A DNA stretch of 38,789 nt from Sphingobacteriales bacterium. Lineage in GTDB: Bacteria; Bacteroidota; Bacteroidia; Sphingobacteriales; Sphingobacteriaceae. Location: NCBI GenBank assembly GCA_013298995.1, contig JAAFJW010000012.1:1-38789 (forward strand), given 5' to 3'. The first letter of the stretch is position 1; each line of letters opens with the position of its first letter. The notes beneath the pieces were generated by a model. It was given only the letters and a program-made list of their open reading frames with translations, was not told where the DNA came from and made no database searches. Shown here piece by piece: positions 1-7,156 of this stretch. The position numbers were made by a program, and so were the translations under genes.

Positions 1-2
1 CA

Positions 3-131
3 AACGAACAAATAAAAATTGTTGAAGATAAATTGAACAACAGACCAAGAAAAAGATTTGGTTTCTTAAGCCCAAATCAAGTATATTCACATGCATTAAC
101 TAATAACGGAAAAGTTGCATTTATTACTTGA
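3..131 (+). CDS. IS30-family transposase, C-terminal fragment cut by window edge
   Basis: Frame 3 reads without a stop from the first bases to TGA at 129-131, giving about 42 residues that contain NNRPRKRFGFLSPNQV. That tail is characteristic of IS30-family (DDE, rve-type) transposases, where it follows the catalytic Glu. The gene continues upstream of the window, so the catalytic residues cannot be checked and the element may be intact. In this family the right terminal inverted repeat usually overlaps or closely follows the end of the gene, so the IS end probably lies near 110-160. The transposase points toward the 3' end of the divergent-facing subtilase gene. Family call is from motif recognition; no alignment was run. 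Confidence 0.75.
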   Translation, partial: NEQIKIVEDKLNNRPRKRFGFLSPNQVYSHALTNNGKVAFIT

Positions 132-139
132 ATCCGCCA

Positions 140-153
140 CGCATAATAATGCG
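140..153. repeat. Small inverted repeat beside IS30 end
   Basis: CGCAT-AATA-ATGCG is a perfect 5-bp stem with a 4-nt loop, 9 nt past the transposase stop. It may be part of the IS end or only a chance hairpin. Confidence 0.4.
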
Positions 154-156
154 TAT

Positions 157-182
157 AAAAAAAAAGCTAAAGCAACCTTTAG
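157..182 (-). terminator. Rho-independent terminator for the subtilase gene
   Basis: Read on the minus strand, CTAAAG-GTTG-CTTTAG forms a 6-bp stem with a 4-nt loop, followed by C and nine T residues. It lies about 50 nt past the stop of the subtilase gene, in the right orientation to end its transcript. It also shields the gene from the neighbouring IS30 end. Confidence 0.6.
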
Positions 183-234
183 ATTTATTGCCCAAATACC
201 CATCTAAGTTATTAAATGGCACATTTTTTAAGTT

Positions 235-1839
235 TTATTTTTGAGTTTCCTCCGCCATTTTTAATGCCTCATAAGCATTAACCACCCCTCCCGTTTTTGA
301 TAAATCGCTAAATAAAACTTTATCGGTAGTTGTACCAGGTTTTATAACCATTAAGCTAGGCATTTTTATCGCCGATTTTAATATTATCTGTTTTAATTGT
401 ATTGCACTTAAATCAGGATAATAAGACAGCAATAATGCCGCTATACCAGCCGTAATGGGCGAAGCAAAGCTGGTGCCACTAGCGGTTAAAAATTCTTTAT
501 CTAAGTTTATGGAAGTTACTTTTTCGCCAGGGGCAAATACATCTACTTCGGTTTTACTGTAATTGCTAAAATCGGCGGCCAAGTGTTCATCGTTTTTAGC
601 GGCCGATGCGCCTACATTTATCACATTAGGGGCATCACTTGCCGAACCATCTATAAACGTATCGTTAGGATATTTTACAACACTATCAAGGCTTTGGCCT
701 TCGTTGCCAGCGGCTTGTACCAGCAATACATTTTTTTGGGCAGCGTATTTAAAGGCGGCATCTACCCATTTTTTTTGTGGAGATATTTTTTTACCAAAAC
801 TCATATTGATAATTTTTGCACCATTATTTACAGCATATATAATGGCATTGGCTATATCTTTATCGTACTCGTCGCCATCGGGTACTGCTCTTAGCATCAT
901 AATTTTAACATTATCGGCAATGCCTTGTATGCCATAGCTATTGTTTCGGTTTGCAGCTATTAAGCCCGATACGCCCGTACCATGCGATGCGTTACTGGCT
1001 TTAAGCAAATTGTTTCCATAGTATTTGTTTTTGTTTTTTTGCCAATCATCGTCCATTATACGTTTTCGGATATTTAAGTCGGGGTTTATATCTCGCTCTA
1101 GTTTTTCTAAATATTCATTAATTTCTTTAAGCACAGCTTGCGAGTTGCCATTTGCATCGCGGCTTAAAACATTTACCCAAAAAGCCTTTGCACTTTGTGT
1201 TGTATCGTTTGTAACTGTAGCCGTTTCTATATCTGCTAGTGTAAAGCCTTTGGCTGTATCTAATTTTAAATCTCTGTAAATAAAATAACTACTTGCTAAT
1301 AATCCATTGGCAAATGGTTTTAAATTTTCTAATTCTTTTGTTGCTCGGTTTATGGTGGTATCTCTTAATGCTTTTAGTTTAGTATAATTTTTAAACTCCT
1401 TCGGGTTTGATTTTTGGTTTGCCGTGGTGGCAAATTTTTGTTGCATAATGGGGTATGTTCTAATCTCTTCCGATGCTTCGTTAATAATAGGTGTACCATT
1501 ACGGGCACCTAAAAAATTCCAGCCATGTACATCATCAATGTAGCCATTTTTATCATCATCAATACCGTTACCAGGTTTTTCTTTGGGGTTTACCCATAAA
1601 ATATTTTTTAAATCCACTTGTGCCGTATCAATGCCACTATCAATAACGGCCACAATTACGGGTGTAGATTTTTTGTTTTTTACCAGTTGGTAGGCTTTAT
1701 CAAGGCTTACGCCAAAGTATCCATTGGCTTGTAAATCCAGTGTATGCCAGTTTTTTGGCGTGGTGGTATCGCTTTGCGCAAAAATAATTTGGCTACACAG
1801 CAAAAAAAAGGTTAACGATATGGCGTTTTTAAATTTCAT
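235..1839 (-). CDS. Secreted S8 (subtilisin-like) serine peptidase
   Basis: A 534-residue subtilase starting at ATG. Residues 1-21 (MKFKNAISLTFFLLCSQIIFAQ) form a signal peptide, so the enzyme acts in the periplasm, on the surface or outside the cell. The catalytic triad is visible: Asp67 in VIVAVIDSGID, His286 in NASHGTGVSG, Ser457 in TASGTSFASP, with the oxyanion Asn379 in AAGNEG. Asp and His are about 220 residues apart, far more than the 30-50 of classical subtilisins. The extra stretch holds a GNGIDDDKNGYIDD segment that looks able to bind calcium, then a charged, mostly helical-looking insert. No type IX secretion C-terminal domain is evident; the protein ends just after the peptidase domain. 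It is monocistronic and has its own terminator. Substrate unknown. Confidence 0.9.
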   Translation of the reverse strand: MKFKNAISLTFFLLCSQIIFAQSDTTTPKNWHTLDLQANGYFGVSLDKAYQLVKNKKSTPVIVAVIDSGIDTAQVDLKNILWVNPKEKPGNGIDDDKNGYIDDVHGWNFLGARNGTPIINEASEEIRTYPIMQQKFATTANQKSNPKEFKNYTKLKALRDTTINRATKELENLKPFANGLLASSYFIYRDLKLDTAKGFTLADIETATVTNDTTQSAKAFWVNVLSRDANGNSQAVLKEINEYLEKLERDINPDLNIRKRIMDDDWQKNKNKYYGNNLLKASNASHGTGVSGLIAANRNNSYGIQGIADNVKIMMLRAVPDGDEYDKDIANAIIYAVNNGAKIINMSFGKKISPQKKWVDAAFKYAAQKNVLLVQAAGNEGQSLDSVVKYPNDTFIDGSASDAPNVINVGASAAKNDEHLAADFSNYSKTEVDVFAPGEKVTSINLDKEFLTASGTSFASPITAGIAALLLSYYPDLSAIQLKQIILKSAIKMPSLMVIKPGTTTDKVLFSDLSKTGGVVNAYEALKMAEETQK

Positions 1840-2230
1840 AAAATGTTAGCTATTGTTAATATTTACAATAATAAGGCTACAAGGTTTACAAATCAAATTT
1901 AATTACTTACGCCACAAGCCAAGGTTGTAGCCTATAAGGTATCAATACCTAAATTATCTAAAACCGATTGCATATCAACTATCATAATAATTTGTATTTT
2001 TGCCAAAGTTAAGAGATAATGAGAAACAATGGGGCGGTACATGTTATTAGCACAATAGTTTATTTATGATGCTATAAACCAGTATATTAAAAATAAACCT
2101 ATTTAATTGTTGATAAAAAAAGGAGCAAGCAAGGTAAAAAAAAATTAAATTGACACAATTTAAGAAGTTTAAAATATCCTACAACCTTAAAAAATAATTG
2201 CTGCTTTACACGGTTTCTTAAACACACACT
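1840..2230. other. Divergent intergenic region with a promoter-like motif
   Basis: 391 bp between the divergent subtilase and TPR genes. It is AT-rich. It holds a TATTTTTG motif at 1995-2002 on plus, a 16-codon ORF just after it (2019-2069) and a weak GTTTAT/ATAAAC hairpin near 2049-2070. On minus a TAAATTTG motif lies at 1894-1901, upstream of the subtilase, without a well spaced TTG. No convincing RNA gene was recognised. Confidence 0.4.
1995..2002 (+). promoter_or_regulatory. Candidate -7 box (TATTTTTG) upstream of the TPR gene
   Basis: The motif matches the Bacteroidota -7 consensus TAnnTTTG. The nearest upstream TTG (1968-1970) is 24 nt away, longer than the usual 19-21, so the match is partial. 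If used, the TPR mRNA would have a leader of about 220 nt containing a 16-codon ORF. Confidence 0.35.
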
Positions 2231-3634
2231 ATGGAGGAAGAATTTGATTTTGATTTTAACGAAGACCCTAAACTATCGGTAGAGCGGTACGAGGAAATGA
2301 TAAGAAACAAGGATCAATATTTTTTTGATTCATTGGCTTTTGAAAACATTGTTGATTTTTATATGGACAAAAACGACCCTGTAAAAGCCTTACAAGTAAT
2401 TGATTATGCGGTATCGCAACATCCTTACGCTGCCGTATTTTTTGTAAAGCAAGCACAGCTATACGTTTTTACCAACGAGCTAAGCAAAGCATTTGCCGCA
2501 CTAGAAAAAGCCGAACTTTTAGAACCATCGGAAGCCGATATTTTTATGATACGTGGCAATGTGTATGAAAGCCTAGAACAGCATGAAAACGCCCTCGAAA
2601 ACTTATTAAAAGCCTTAGAACTAGCCGATAGCCCCGATGAGGTATTGATGCAAATAGCCTATGTACACGAAAACATGGGCGATTACGATAGCGCAATTAC
2701 CTACCTAAAGCTGTGCCTCGAAAAAAACATGGAAAACCAAGATGCCTTGTACGAACTGGCTTTTTGTTACGATATACTCGAAAAACAAGACGAAAGCATT
2801 AAGTTTTACGAGCAATATATTGATACCGAACCTTACTCGTACGCTGCATGGTACAATTTAGGCAACGCTTACCACAAACTTTGTTTTTTCGAGAAAGCTA
2901 TTGATGCTTATGATTATGCTATTTTAATTAAAGATAACTTTGCATCGGCCTATTTTAATAAAGGGAACGCCCTAGTACAGTTAGATAAATATGCCGAGGC
3001 CATCGAAGTATATAAGCAAACTTTTGAGTACGAACAACCCAATGCCGATACTTATTGTGCTGTGGGCGAGTGTTATGAGAAGTTAGAGAAAATGGACGAA
3101 GCCCGTTCTTATTACAAAAAAGCAGTAAAAATGGACCCCAAAATGGCCGATGCTTGGTATGGCATTGGCGTAACTTTAGATTTTGAAGAACGCCATTTTG
3201 AAGCCCTACATTTTTATAAAAAAGCCTTAAATATTGAAGATAATAACCCCGATTTTTGGTTTGCCTTGGCCGATACCTATTACAAGCTCGAAAAATTACC
3301 CGAGTCGGAAAAAGCCTACGAAAAAGTAGTAGAACTTAATCCCTTAGATGTAGAAGGATGGTTAGATTATTCGTCGGTAATGTTCGAACAGGATAATATA
3401 GAAGGTGCAACTGGCATTATATCCGAAGGGATAAAAAACAACCCCGAATCGGCCGATTTATATTACCGCCTAGTAGCCTACCTATTTGCCGAAGGGCATT
3501 ATAACGATGCGCTAGCTAATTTACAGGTTGCTTTGCAAGCCGACCCCGAAAAACATTTTATGCTATTCGAATATCTGCCACAGCTAAAAGATAACCAAAC
3601 CATATTAGATATTATTACCCGTTTTACCCTTTAA
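2231..3634 (+). CDS. Tetratricopeptide-repeat (TPR) protein
   Basis: A 467-residue protein starting at ATG, made almost wholly of about eleven tandem 34-residue TPR units (for example AAWYNLGNAYHKLCFFEKAIDAYDYAI and DAWYGIGVTLDFEERHFEALHFYKKAL) after an acidic N-terminus (MEEEFDFDFNEDP). There is no signal peptide or membrane segment, so a cytoplasmic scaffold or adaptor role is likely. TPR arrays form a superhelix that binds protein partners; no catalytic domain is present. The phosphosulfolactate synthase gene follows 67 nt downstream on the same strand, so the two may be co-transcribed, although a weak terminator-like hairpin lies between them. The partner cannot be deduced from sequence. 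Confidence 0.9.
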   Translation: MEEEFDFDFNEDPKLSVERYEEMIRNKDQYFFDSLAFENIVDFYMDKNDPVKALQVIDYAVSQHPYAAVFFVKQAQLYVFTNELSKAFAALEKAELLEPSEADIFMIRGNVYESLEQHENALENLLKALELADSPDEVLMQIAYVHENMGDYDSAITYLKLCLEKNMENQDALYELAFCYDILEKQDESIKFYEQYIDTEPYSYAAWYNLGNAYHKLCFFEKAIDAYDYAILIKDNFASAYFNKGNALVQLDKYAEAIEVYKQTFEYEQPNADTYCAVGECYEKLEKMDEARSYYKKAVKMDPKMADAWYGIGVTLDFEERHFEALHFYKKALNIEDNNPDFWFALADTYYKLEKLPESEKAYEKVVELNPLDVEGWLDYSSVMFEQDNIEGATGIISEGIKNNPESADLYYRLVAYLFAEGHYNDALANLQVALQADPEKHFMLFEYLPQLKDNQTILDIITRFTL

Positions 3635-3652
3635 AAATATTTCTAAAAAGCC

Positions 3653-3682
3653 AAAATCAATAGTAATAAATTGATTTTTTTT
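3653..3682 (+). terminator. Weak terminator-like hairpin after the TPR gene
   Basis: AAAATCAAT and ATTGATTTT form a 9-bp AT-rich stem with an 8-nt loop, followed by further T residues. The low GC content makes it a weak or leaky terminator before the ComA-like gene. Confidence 0.35.
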
Positions 3683-3701
3683 AAGATAATTGCGCCCGAT
3701 T

Positions 3702-4460
3702 ATGAATTATAAATTAAATAACATACCCAGTAGGCCCGCCAAACCACGCCAAAACGGCTTAACAATGGTAATGGATAAAGGCCTAAGCCTGCGACAAGTA
3801 GAAGATTTTATAGAAGTTGCTGGTAGCCATACCGATATAGTTAAACTAGGTTGGGCTACATCTTATGTTACCCCAAATTTAAAAGAAAAACTAAAAATTT
3901 ACCGAGATGCCGGCTTACCCGTTTACTTTGGTGGCACCTTGTTTGAAGCCTTTATTATACGCAACCAGTTCGACGATTACCGCAAAGTGTTAGACCAATT
4001 TGAGATGGATTTTGTAGAAGTATCCGACGGGTCGATAGAAATACCACACGACAAAAAATGCGAATATATACACAAACTAAGTAGCCAACTTACCGTAATA
4101 TCGGAAGTAGGATCTAAAGACGAGAAAAAAGTTTTTGCGCCCTACAAATGGATCGAGCTAATGAAAGCCGAAATACAAGCGGGCGCCTGGAAAGTAATAG
4201 CCGAAGCCCGCGAAAGCGGAAACGTAGGTATTTACCGCGACTCGGGCGAAGTACGCCAAGGCCTAGTTGACGAAATTTTAACCCAAATACCCCAAGAAAC
4301 CATTATTTGGGAAGCCCCACAAAAAGCACAACAAGTGTGGTTTATAGAACTTATTGGTACCAATGTAAACTTAGGAAACATTGCACCAGCCGAAGTTATA
4401 CCACTAGAAACTATACGTTTAGGATTGAGGGGGGATACGTTTCATCATTTTTTGGGGTAA
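3702..4460 (+). CDS. comA: Phosphosulfolactate synthase-like protein (ComA family)
   Basis: The ORF track starts at TTG 3690; the ATG at 3702 (MNYKLNNIPSRPAKPRQNG) is the better start and gives 252 residues, usual for the family. The protein is a TIM-barrel enzyme recognisable from NGLTMVMDKGLSLRQVEDF, DIVKLGWATSY, PVYFGGTLFEAF, DFVEVSDGSIEI and EAPQKAQQVWFI. Family members add sulfite to phosphoenolpyruvate to give (R)-phosphosulfolactate, the first step of coenzyme M synthesis in methanogens. In Bacteroidota, which lack coenzyme M, related genes are common and the product is uncertain; sulfolactate or a sulfonolipid precursor is a possibility, not shown here. No comB or comC homologue is in the window. 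It follows the TPR gene on the same strand. Confidence 0.85.
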   Translation: MNYKLNNIPSRPAKPRQNGLTMVMDKGLSLRQVEDFIEVAGSHTDIVKLGWATSYVTPNLKEKLKIYRDAGLPVYFGGTLFEAFIIRNQFDDYRKVLDQFEMDFVEVSDGSIEIPHDKKCEYIHKLSSQLTVISEVGSKDEKKVFAPYKWIELMKAEIQAGAWKVIAEARESGNVGIYRDSGEVRQGLVDEILTQIPQETIIWEAPQKAQQVWFIELIGTNVNLGNIAPAEVIPLETIRLGLRGDTFHHFLG

Positions 4461-4523
4461 GAGGTTTTTGTGGATTGGATAGGTTGCGTAAATATATGAG
4501 TTATAGGGCATTTTAAAACAACC

Positions 4524-5051
4524 ATGGACAGAATACTTTCAATAACGACTTTCTTGCTCTTCATTTTGACAAGTTGCAGACAAAATTCTAATGACTTGAA
4601 CGTTAATGAATATGTTGACCATTGGGAAATCACCAAGACTTTTTTGACTTATAATAATTCGACATTGCTTGTTGACACTGTTGACAATGAATATAAAGTT
4701 ACAGCTGGACACAATCAAATTCTTATAGTAACAATTGAACGTAATCCAATTTTTAAAGAAAATAAAGAATTGACTGACCTTTATAGTACTAAATCACTTT
4801 TAATAGAACTTGACACATCGGATAATCTTGTAACGGCTAAGACTCCTTCCAATTCTAAATTGTTTAGAAAGCTCATTGCTTTTTCTCCAGACCACGGTAT
4901 AAAACCATTGCAAATTAGCGAGCAAATTACGTTTACAAGAAAAGACTCTTCAAGTTGGACTGTTAATTCACAAGTTCAGGATTTTGTATTTAATGGTGAC
5001 TTGAATTTTTTGACAAACCAAACACTGACAGACAAATGTGATGACTATTAA
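4524..5051 (+). CDS. Orphan predicted lipoprotein
   Basis: A 175-residue ORF starting at ATG. The N-terminus MDRILSITTFLLFILTSCRQNS is a lipoprotein signal peptide with a lipobox ending at Cys18, so the mature protein would be lipid-anchored in the inner or outer membrane. The remaining 155 residues are polar and look beta-rich. I do not recognise a family. Codon use is plainer and more AT-rich than in the neighbouring comA gene, which suggests an accessory or recently acquired gene. It lies 63 nt after comA with no obvious promoter. It is followed directly by the 67-bp tandem repeat. Confidence 0.65.
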   Translation: MDRILSITTFLLFILTSCRQNSNDLNVNEYVDHWEITKTFLTYNNSTLLVDTVDNEYKVTAGHNQILIVTIERNPIFKENKELTDLYSTKSLLIELDTSDNLVTAKTPSNSKLFRKLIAFSPDHGIKPLQISEQITFTRKDSSSWTVNSQVQDFVFNGDLNFLTNQTLTDKCDDY

Positions 5052-5068
5052 TATGAAACGAAAAACGA

Positions 5069-5202
5069 CCTGCTGTTCTACATATACGGCTGTTTGACTT
5101 TTGTAAAGTCGAACAACAAATCGTAGGGTTTGCAACCTGCTGTTCTACATATACGGCTGTTTGATTTTTGTAAAGTCGAACAACAAATCGTAGGGTTTGC
5201 AA
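5069..5202 (+). repeat. Two tandem copies of a 67-bp repeat with an internal stem-loop
   Basis: Copy 1 is 5069-5135 and copy 2 is 5136-5202; they differ at a single base (C at 5098, T at 5165). Each contains a 10-bp stem with a 3-nt loop (GTTTGACTTT / AAAGTCGAAC, 5092-5114 in copy 1). The one difference turns a C-G pair into a U-G pair on the plus strand. Each unit ends with TCGTAGGGTTTGCAA. The style resembles REP-type intergenic repeats of Bacteroidota, but no associated transposase is in the window. Confidence 0.9.
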
Positions 5203-5290
5203 CCCGTAAAAACAAATGCCTTATAAATTTGCGGGTTGTTAATTATTTTAGCTAAGTATAAATTCGGAATACAAAATCCTACGGTATTAG

Positions 5291-5313
5291 CTTCAGGATT
5301 GCAAAACCTGAAG
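5291..5313. repeat. REP-like hairpin downstream of the tandem repeat
   Basis: CTTCAGG-ATTGCAAAA-CCTGAAG is a perfect 7-bp stem. Just upstream, AAATCCTACGG (about 5273-5283) is an imperfect reverse complement of the CGTAGGGTTT block in the 67-bp unit, so this hairpin may be the outer part of the same repeat cluster. Another inverted pair, CAACCCG / CGGGTTG, lies at about 5200-5239. The rest of the 5052-5405 gap holds nothing else I recognise. Confidence 0.6.
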
Positions 5314-5405
5314 AGCCGGACTAACTTTATCTACATGGTTTGTTTTACCTGTGGTAAGCTAAAATTTGATTCCCCACTATATTCCACTTAAAGCCTAATT
5401 TCGTA

Positions 5406-6191
5406 TTAAAACCGTATTTTAAAATTTTCTTTACACCTTTCAGCTTTAAAAAAAACCAAGCCTATCCAAAACAAATCAATAGTAAGCGTAACCTGTGGGT
5501 GTTGTTTAATATGTTTCCAAGCATTTTGCATTCCACGGCTCCAGTAAATATCGTCAAAAACCAGCAAGGTATTTTTATGTACGTGTGGCAATAAGATATT
5601 AAAATAATCGATAGTAGCTTTTTCTTGATGGTTTCCATCAATAAAAACAAAATCTATTACAGCGTTTTCGGCTATAATGGCTGGCAGGTTATGGCCAAAG
5701 TCACCCACTTTTATACTTACATTATTAGCCTGTAATAGCTGTAAATTTTGTTGTGCTATGGCAGCCGTTTGTGGGCAGCCCTCCATCGAGATAATGCTAG
5801 CCAAAGGTGCAGCCCTGCTCATATAAGCAGTAGTAAGGCCAAGGCAAGTGCCCAGCTCGATAACTGTGTTAGGTTGATTTTGCTTTACCAAGCGATAAAT
5901 TAGCTGAGCAAGTTTTGGGGGTTTAAGTGCATTTTGGGCCAGTTGTTTAATTTGTTTTCGCCTATTGTTATTAATATGCGAGCCCGCTCCCAAATCGCTA
6001 ATAGTAATATAATTTGTATTTTTAAATAATTGATGGCGTAAGTTTTCTATTTCAGCGTAATCTGTATGAGACCCAAAATTATAAAACACCTTTTCAATTA
6101 ACTGATAAACAAAGGGAGAATGTACGCCGTGTAAAGTTTTAGCATTTTTTAAATGTTTAAGGTAATTTATAACAAGGTAAAAATTAATCAT
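5406..6191 (-). CDS. SAM-dependent methyltransferase, O-methyltransferase-like
   Basis: A 261-residue class I methyltransferase starting at ATG. Motif I is VIELGTCLGLTTAYM (about residue 117), followed by the acidic SAM-ribose loop ISMEGCP, VDFVFIDGNHQEKAT (motif IV region) and LLVFDDIYWS. The FIDGNH/DD arrangement is that of the Methyltransf_24 / catechol O-methyltransferase-like group, which often needs a divalent metal. The N-terminal 80 residues (HGVHSPFVYQLIEKVFY) are typical of the Bacteroidota version, whose substrate is unknown. No signal peptide. The gene stands alone between two repeat-rich gaps. Confidence 0.85.
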   Translation of the reverse strand: MINFYLVINYLKHLKNAKTLHGVHSPFVYQLIEKVFYNFGSHTDYAEIENLRHQLFKNTNYITISDLGAGSHINNNRRKQIKQLAQNALKPPKLAQLIYRLVKQNQPNTVIELGTCLGLTTAYMSRAAPLASIISMEGCPQTAAIAQQNLQLLQANNVSIKVGDFGHNLPAIIAENAVIDFVFIDGNHQEKATIDYFNILLPHVHKNTLLVFDDIYWSRGMQNAWKHIKQHPQVTLTIDLFWIGLVFFKAERCKENFKIRF

Positions 6192-6251
6192 AAAAACAAA
6201 ATTAAAAAAAAAATGGTACTTAAATATTTACTACGGTTAAAATTTACACTC

Positions 6252-6268
6252 CGTTTGGCGGCCACCTA
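6252..6268 (+). repeat. 17-bp direct repeat, copy 1
   Basis: CGTTTGGCGGCCACCTA is identical to 6525-6541, which starts 273 bp downstream (91 codons, so the same frame). It may be an insertion footprint or the remnant of a duplicated coding segment. Confidence 0.8.
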
Positions 6269-6524
6269 TAATATTAATACACTAACCGAGCTTGAAAACA
6301 GCTACCAGCACATTACCAGCAAGCACTAAAAAAACAAAGCGAAACCATCGTTTAAATTACGCACACACCTCGTAAACCCAACAACACCATTATTTTTTTT
6401 AAGAAGCAACCCCCGCCATTCGTCTATTAACCCAATTCGCCCCAGCTTTACACTATACCCCGCCTCGCCCAAAAGCTCGGTCGGGGGTGCCGTTTCAATC
6501 TGGGCTAAAAACAAGGGTACGGTG

Positions 6525-6541
6525 CGTTTGGCGGCCACCTA
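6525..6541 (+). repeat. 17-bp direct repeat, copy 2
   Basis: Identical to 6252-6268. The plus frame through both copies reads RLAAT; here it ends in a stop codon, while in copy 1 it continues as RLAATYN. Confidence 0.8.
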
Positions 6542-6665
6542 AACCGTGTTACTTCCACCAACTATCCTTTTTATACATCTAAAAACTAAACTTTTGGAGT
6601 TGAAAATAGGCATTTTAAATGCCTATTTTCTATCTAAAGCATTCGATTTAATATTGTATTTACAC

Positions 6666-6696
6666 TTATTATTTTAAATCTATAAAATTTATACGC
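6666..6696 (+). repeat. 31-bp direct repeat, copy 1
   Basis: Ends in AAATCTATAAAATTTATACG plus C and matches 7121-7151 with one mismatch (T at 6674, A at 7129). The copies bound a 424-bp non-coding segment. Confidence 0.85.
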
Positions 6697-6708
6697 CCAA
6701 ATTGTTGT

Positions 6709-6771
6709 ATTGGTGGCTATTGTGAGGCTAAAAAAATGTAAAGGCTTTGCCTTTATTTATTTGCCACCAAT
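6709..6771. repeat. Nested inverted repeat (candidate structured element)
   Basis: The outer arms ATTGGTGGC (6709-6717) and GCCACCAAT (6763-6771) are perfectly complementary, and inside them AAAGGC-TTT-GCCTTT (6740-6754) forms a second hairpin. The whole lies just inside the left 31-bp direct repeat. It could be a folded RNA, a MITE-like end or a recombination site. Confidence 0.6.
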
Positions 6772-7120
6772 TCACGAATTTTGCTGGCAAAAGAAATCTA
6801 AAACGCTATTTATCTGTTTGTTTAAGCCTTTTTACCGCAAAGCTAGCTGTATAAAAATACGCTGCAAGGTAAACCCGCATTAAAAAGCACCACCCTGCGT
6901 ACCTAAACCCGACAGTAGCGGATACCGGCCTTGCGCCTAAGGCCTGTGGGCGTATGAGCGGATGGCGGGGCTAGCCTTGGTGATGAAATGCTGGCCTTGG
7001 TTTTACAACATATTTTTATAAATTATGGGCTTTATGCGCTTGTATCTGTTTTATAGATAGCTGATTGTAAAAAATGGCATTAAGTTTTGATTAACCTATT
7101 TATTAGCTCCGAAACTTTAG

Positions 7121-7151
7121 TTATTATTATAAATCTATAAAATTTATACGC
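7121..7151 (+). repeat. 31-bp direct repeat, copy 2
   Basis: Matches 6666-6696 with one mismatch. It ends 5 bp before the stop codon of the amidase gene, so the repeat reaches almost into that gene's 3' end. Confidence 0.85.
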
Positions 7152-7156
7152 TATTA

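Larger units (their letters stand above)
6192..7156. other. 965-bp gap without a convincing gene, rich in repeats
   Basis: No ORF here resembles a known protein. The gap contains a 17-bp direct repeat pair (6252, 6525), a 31-bp direct repeat pair (6666, 7121), a nested hairpin (6709-6771) and a GC-richer stretch near 6900-6980 with GGCCTTGCGCCTAAGGCC. A 38-codon ORF (6213-6329, MVLKYLLRLK...) and a GTG-started 70-codon minus ORF (6326-6538) exist but have no independent support. It looks like a graveyard of mobile or repeat elements. Confidence 0.6.

Noticed and set aside
563-1279. Plus-strand ORFs of 84-124 codons opposite the subtilase
   Set aside because: They are antisense shadows of a well supported gene, with no recognisable motifs.
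2019-2069. 16-codon ORF as a gene
   Set aside because: Too short to support without conservation; noted as a finding only.
4990-5202. 70-codon minus ORF across the tandem repeat
   Set aside because: Its internal repetition comes from the 67-bp DNA repeat, not from a protein design.
5069-5202. Possible CRISPR array
   Set aside because: Only two adjoining 67-bp units, no spacers between them and no cas genes.
6326-6538. 70-codon minus ORF (MAAKRTVPLF...)
   Set aside because: It starts at GTG within a direct repeat, matches no family I know and overlaps a 38-codon plus ORF; kept only in the description of the gap.
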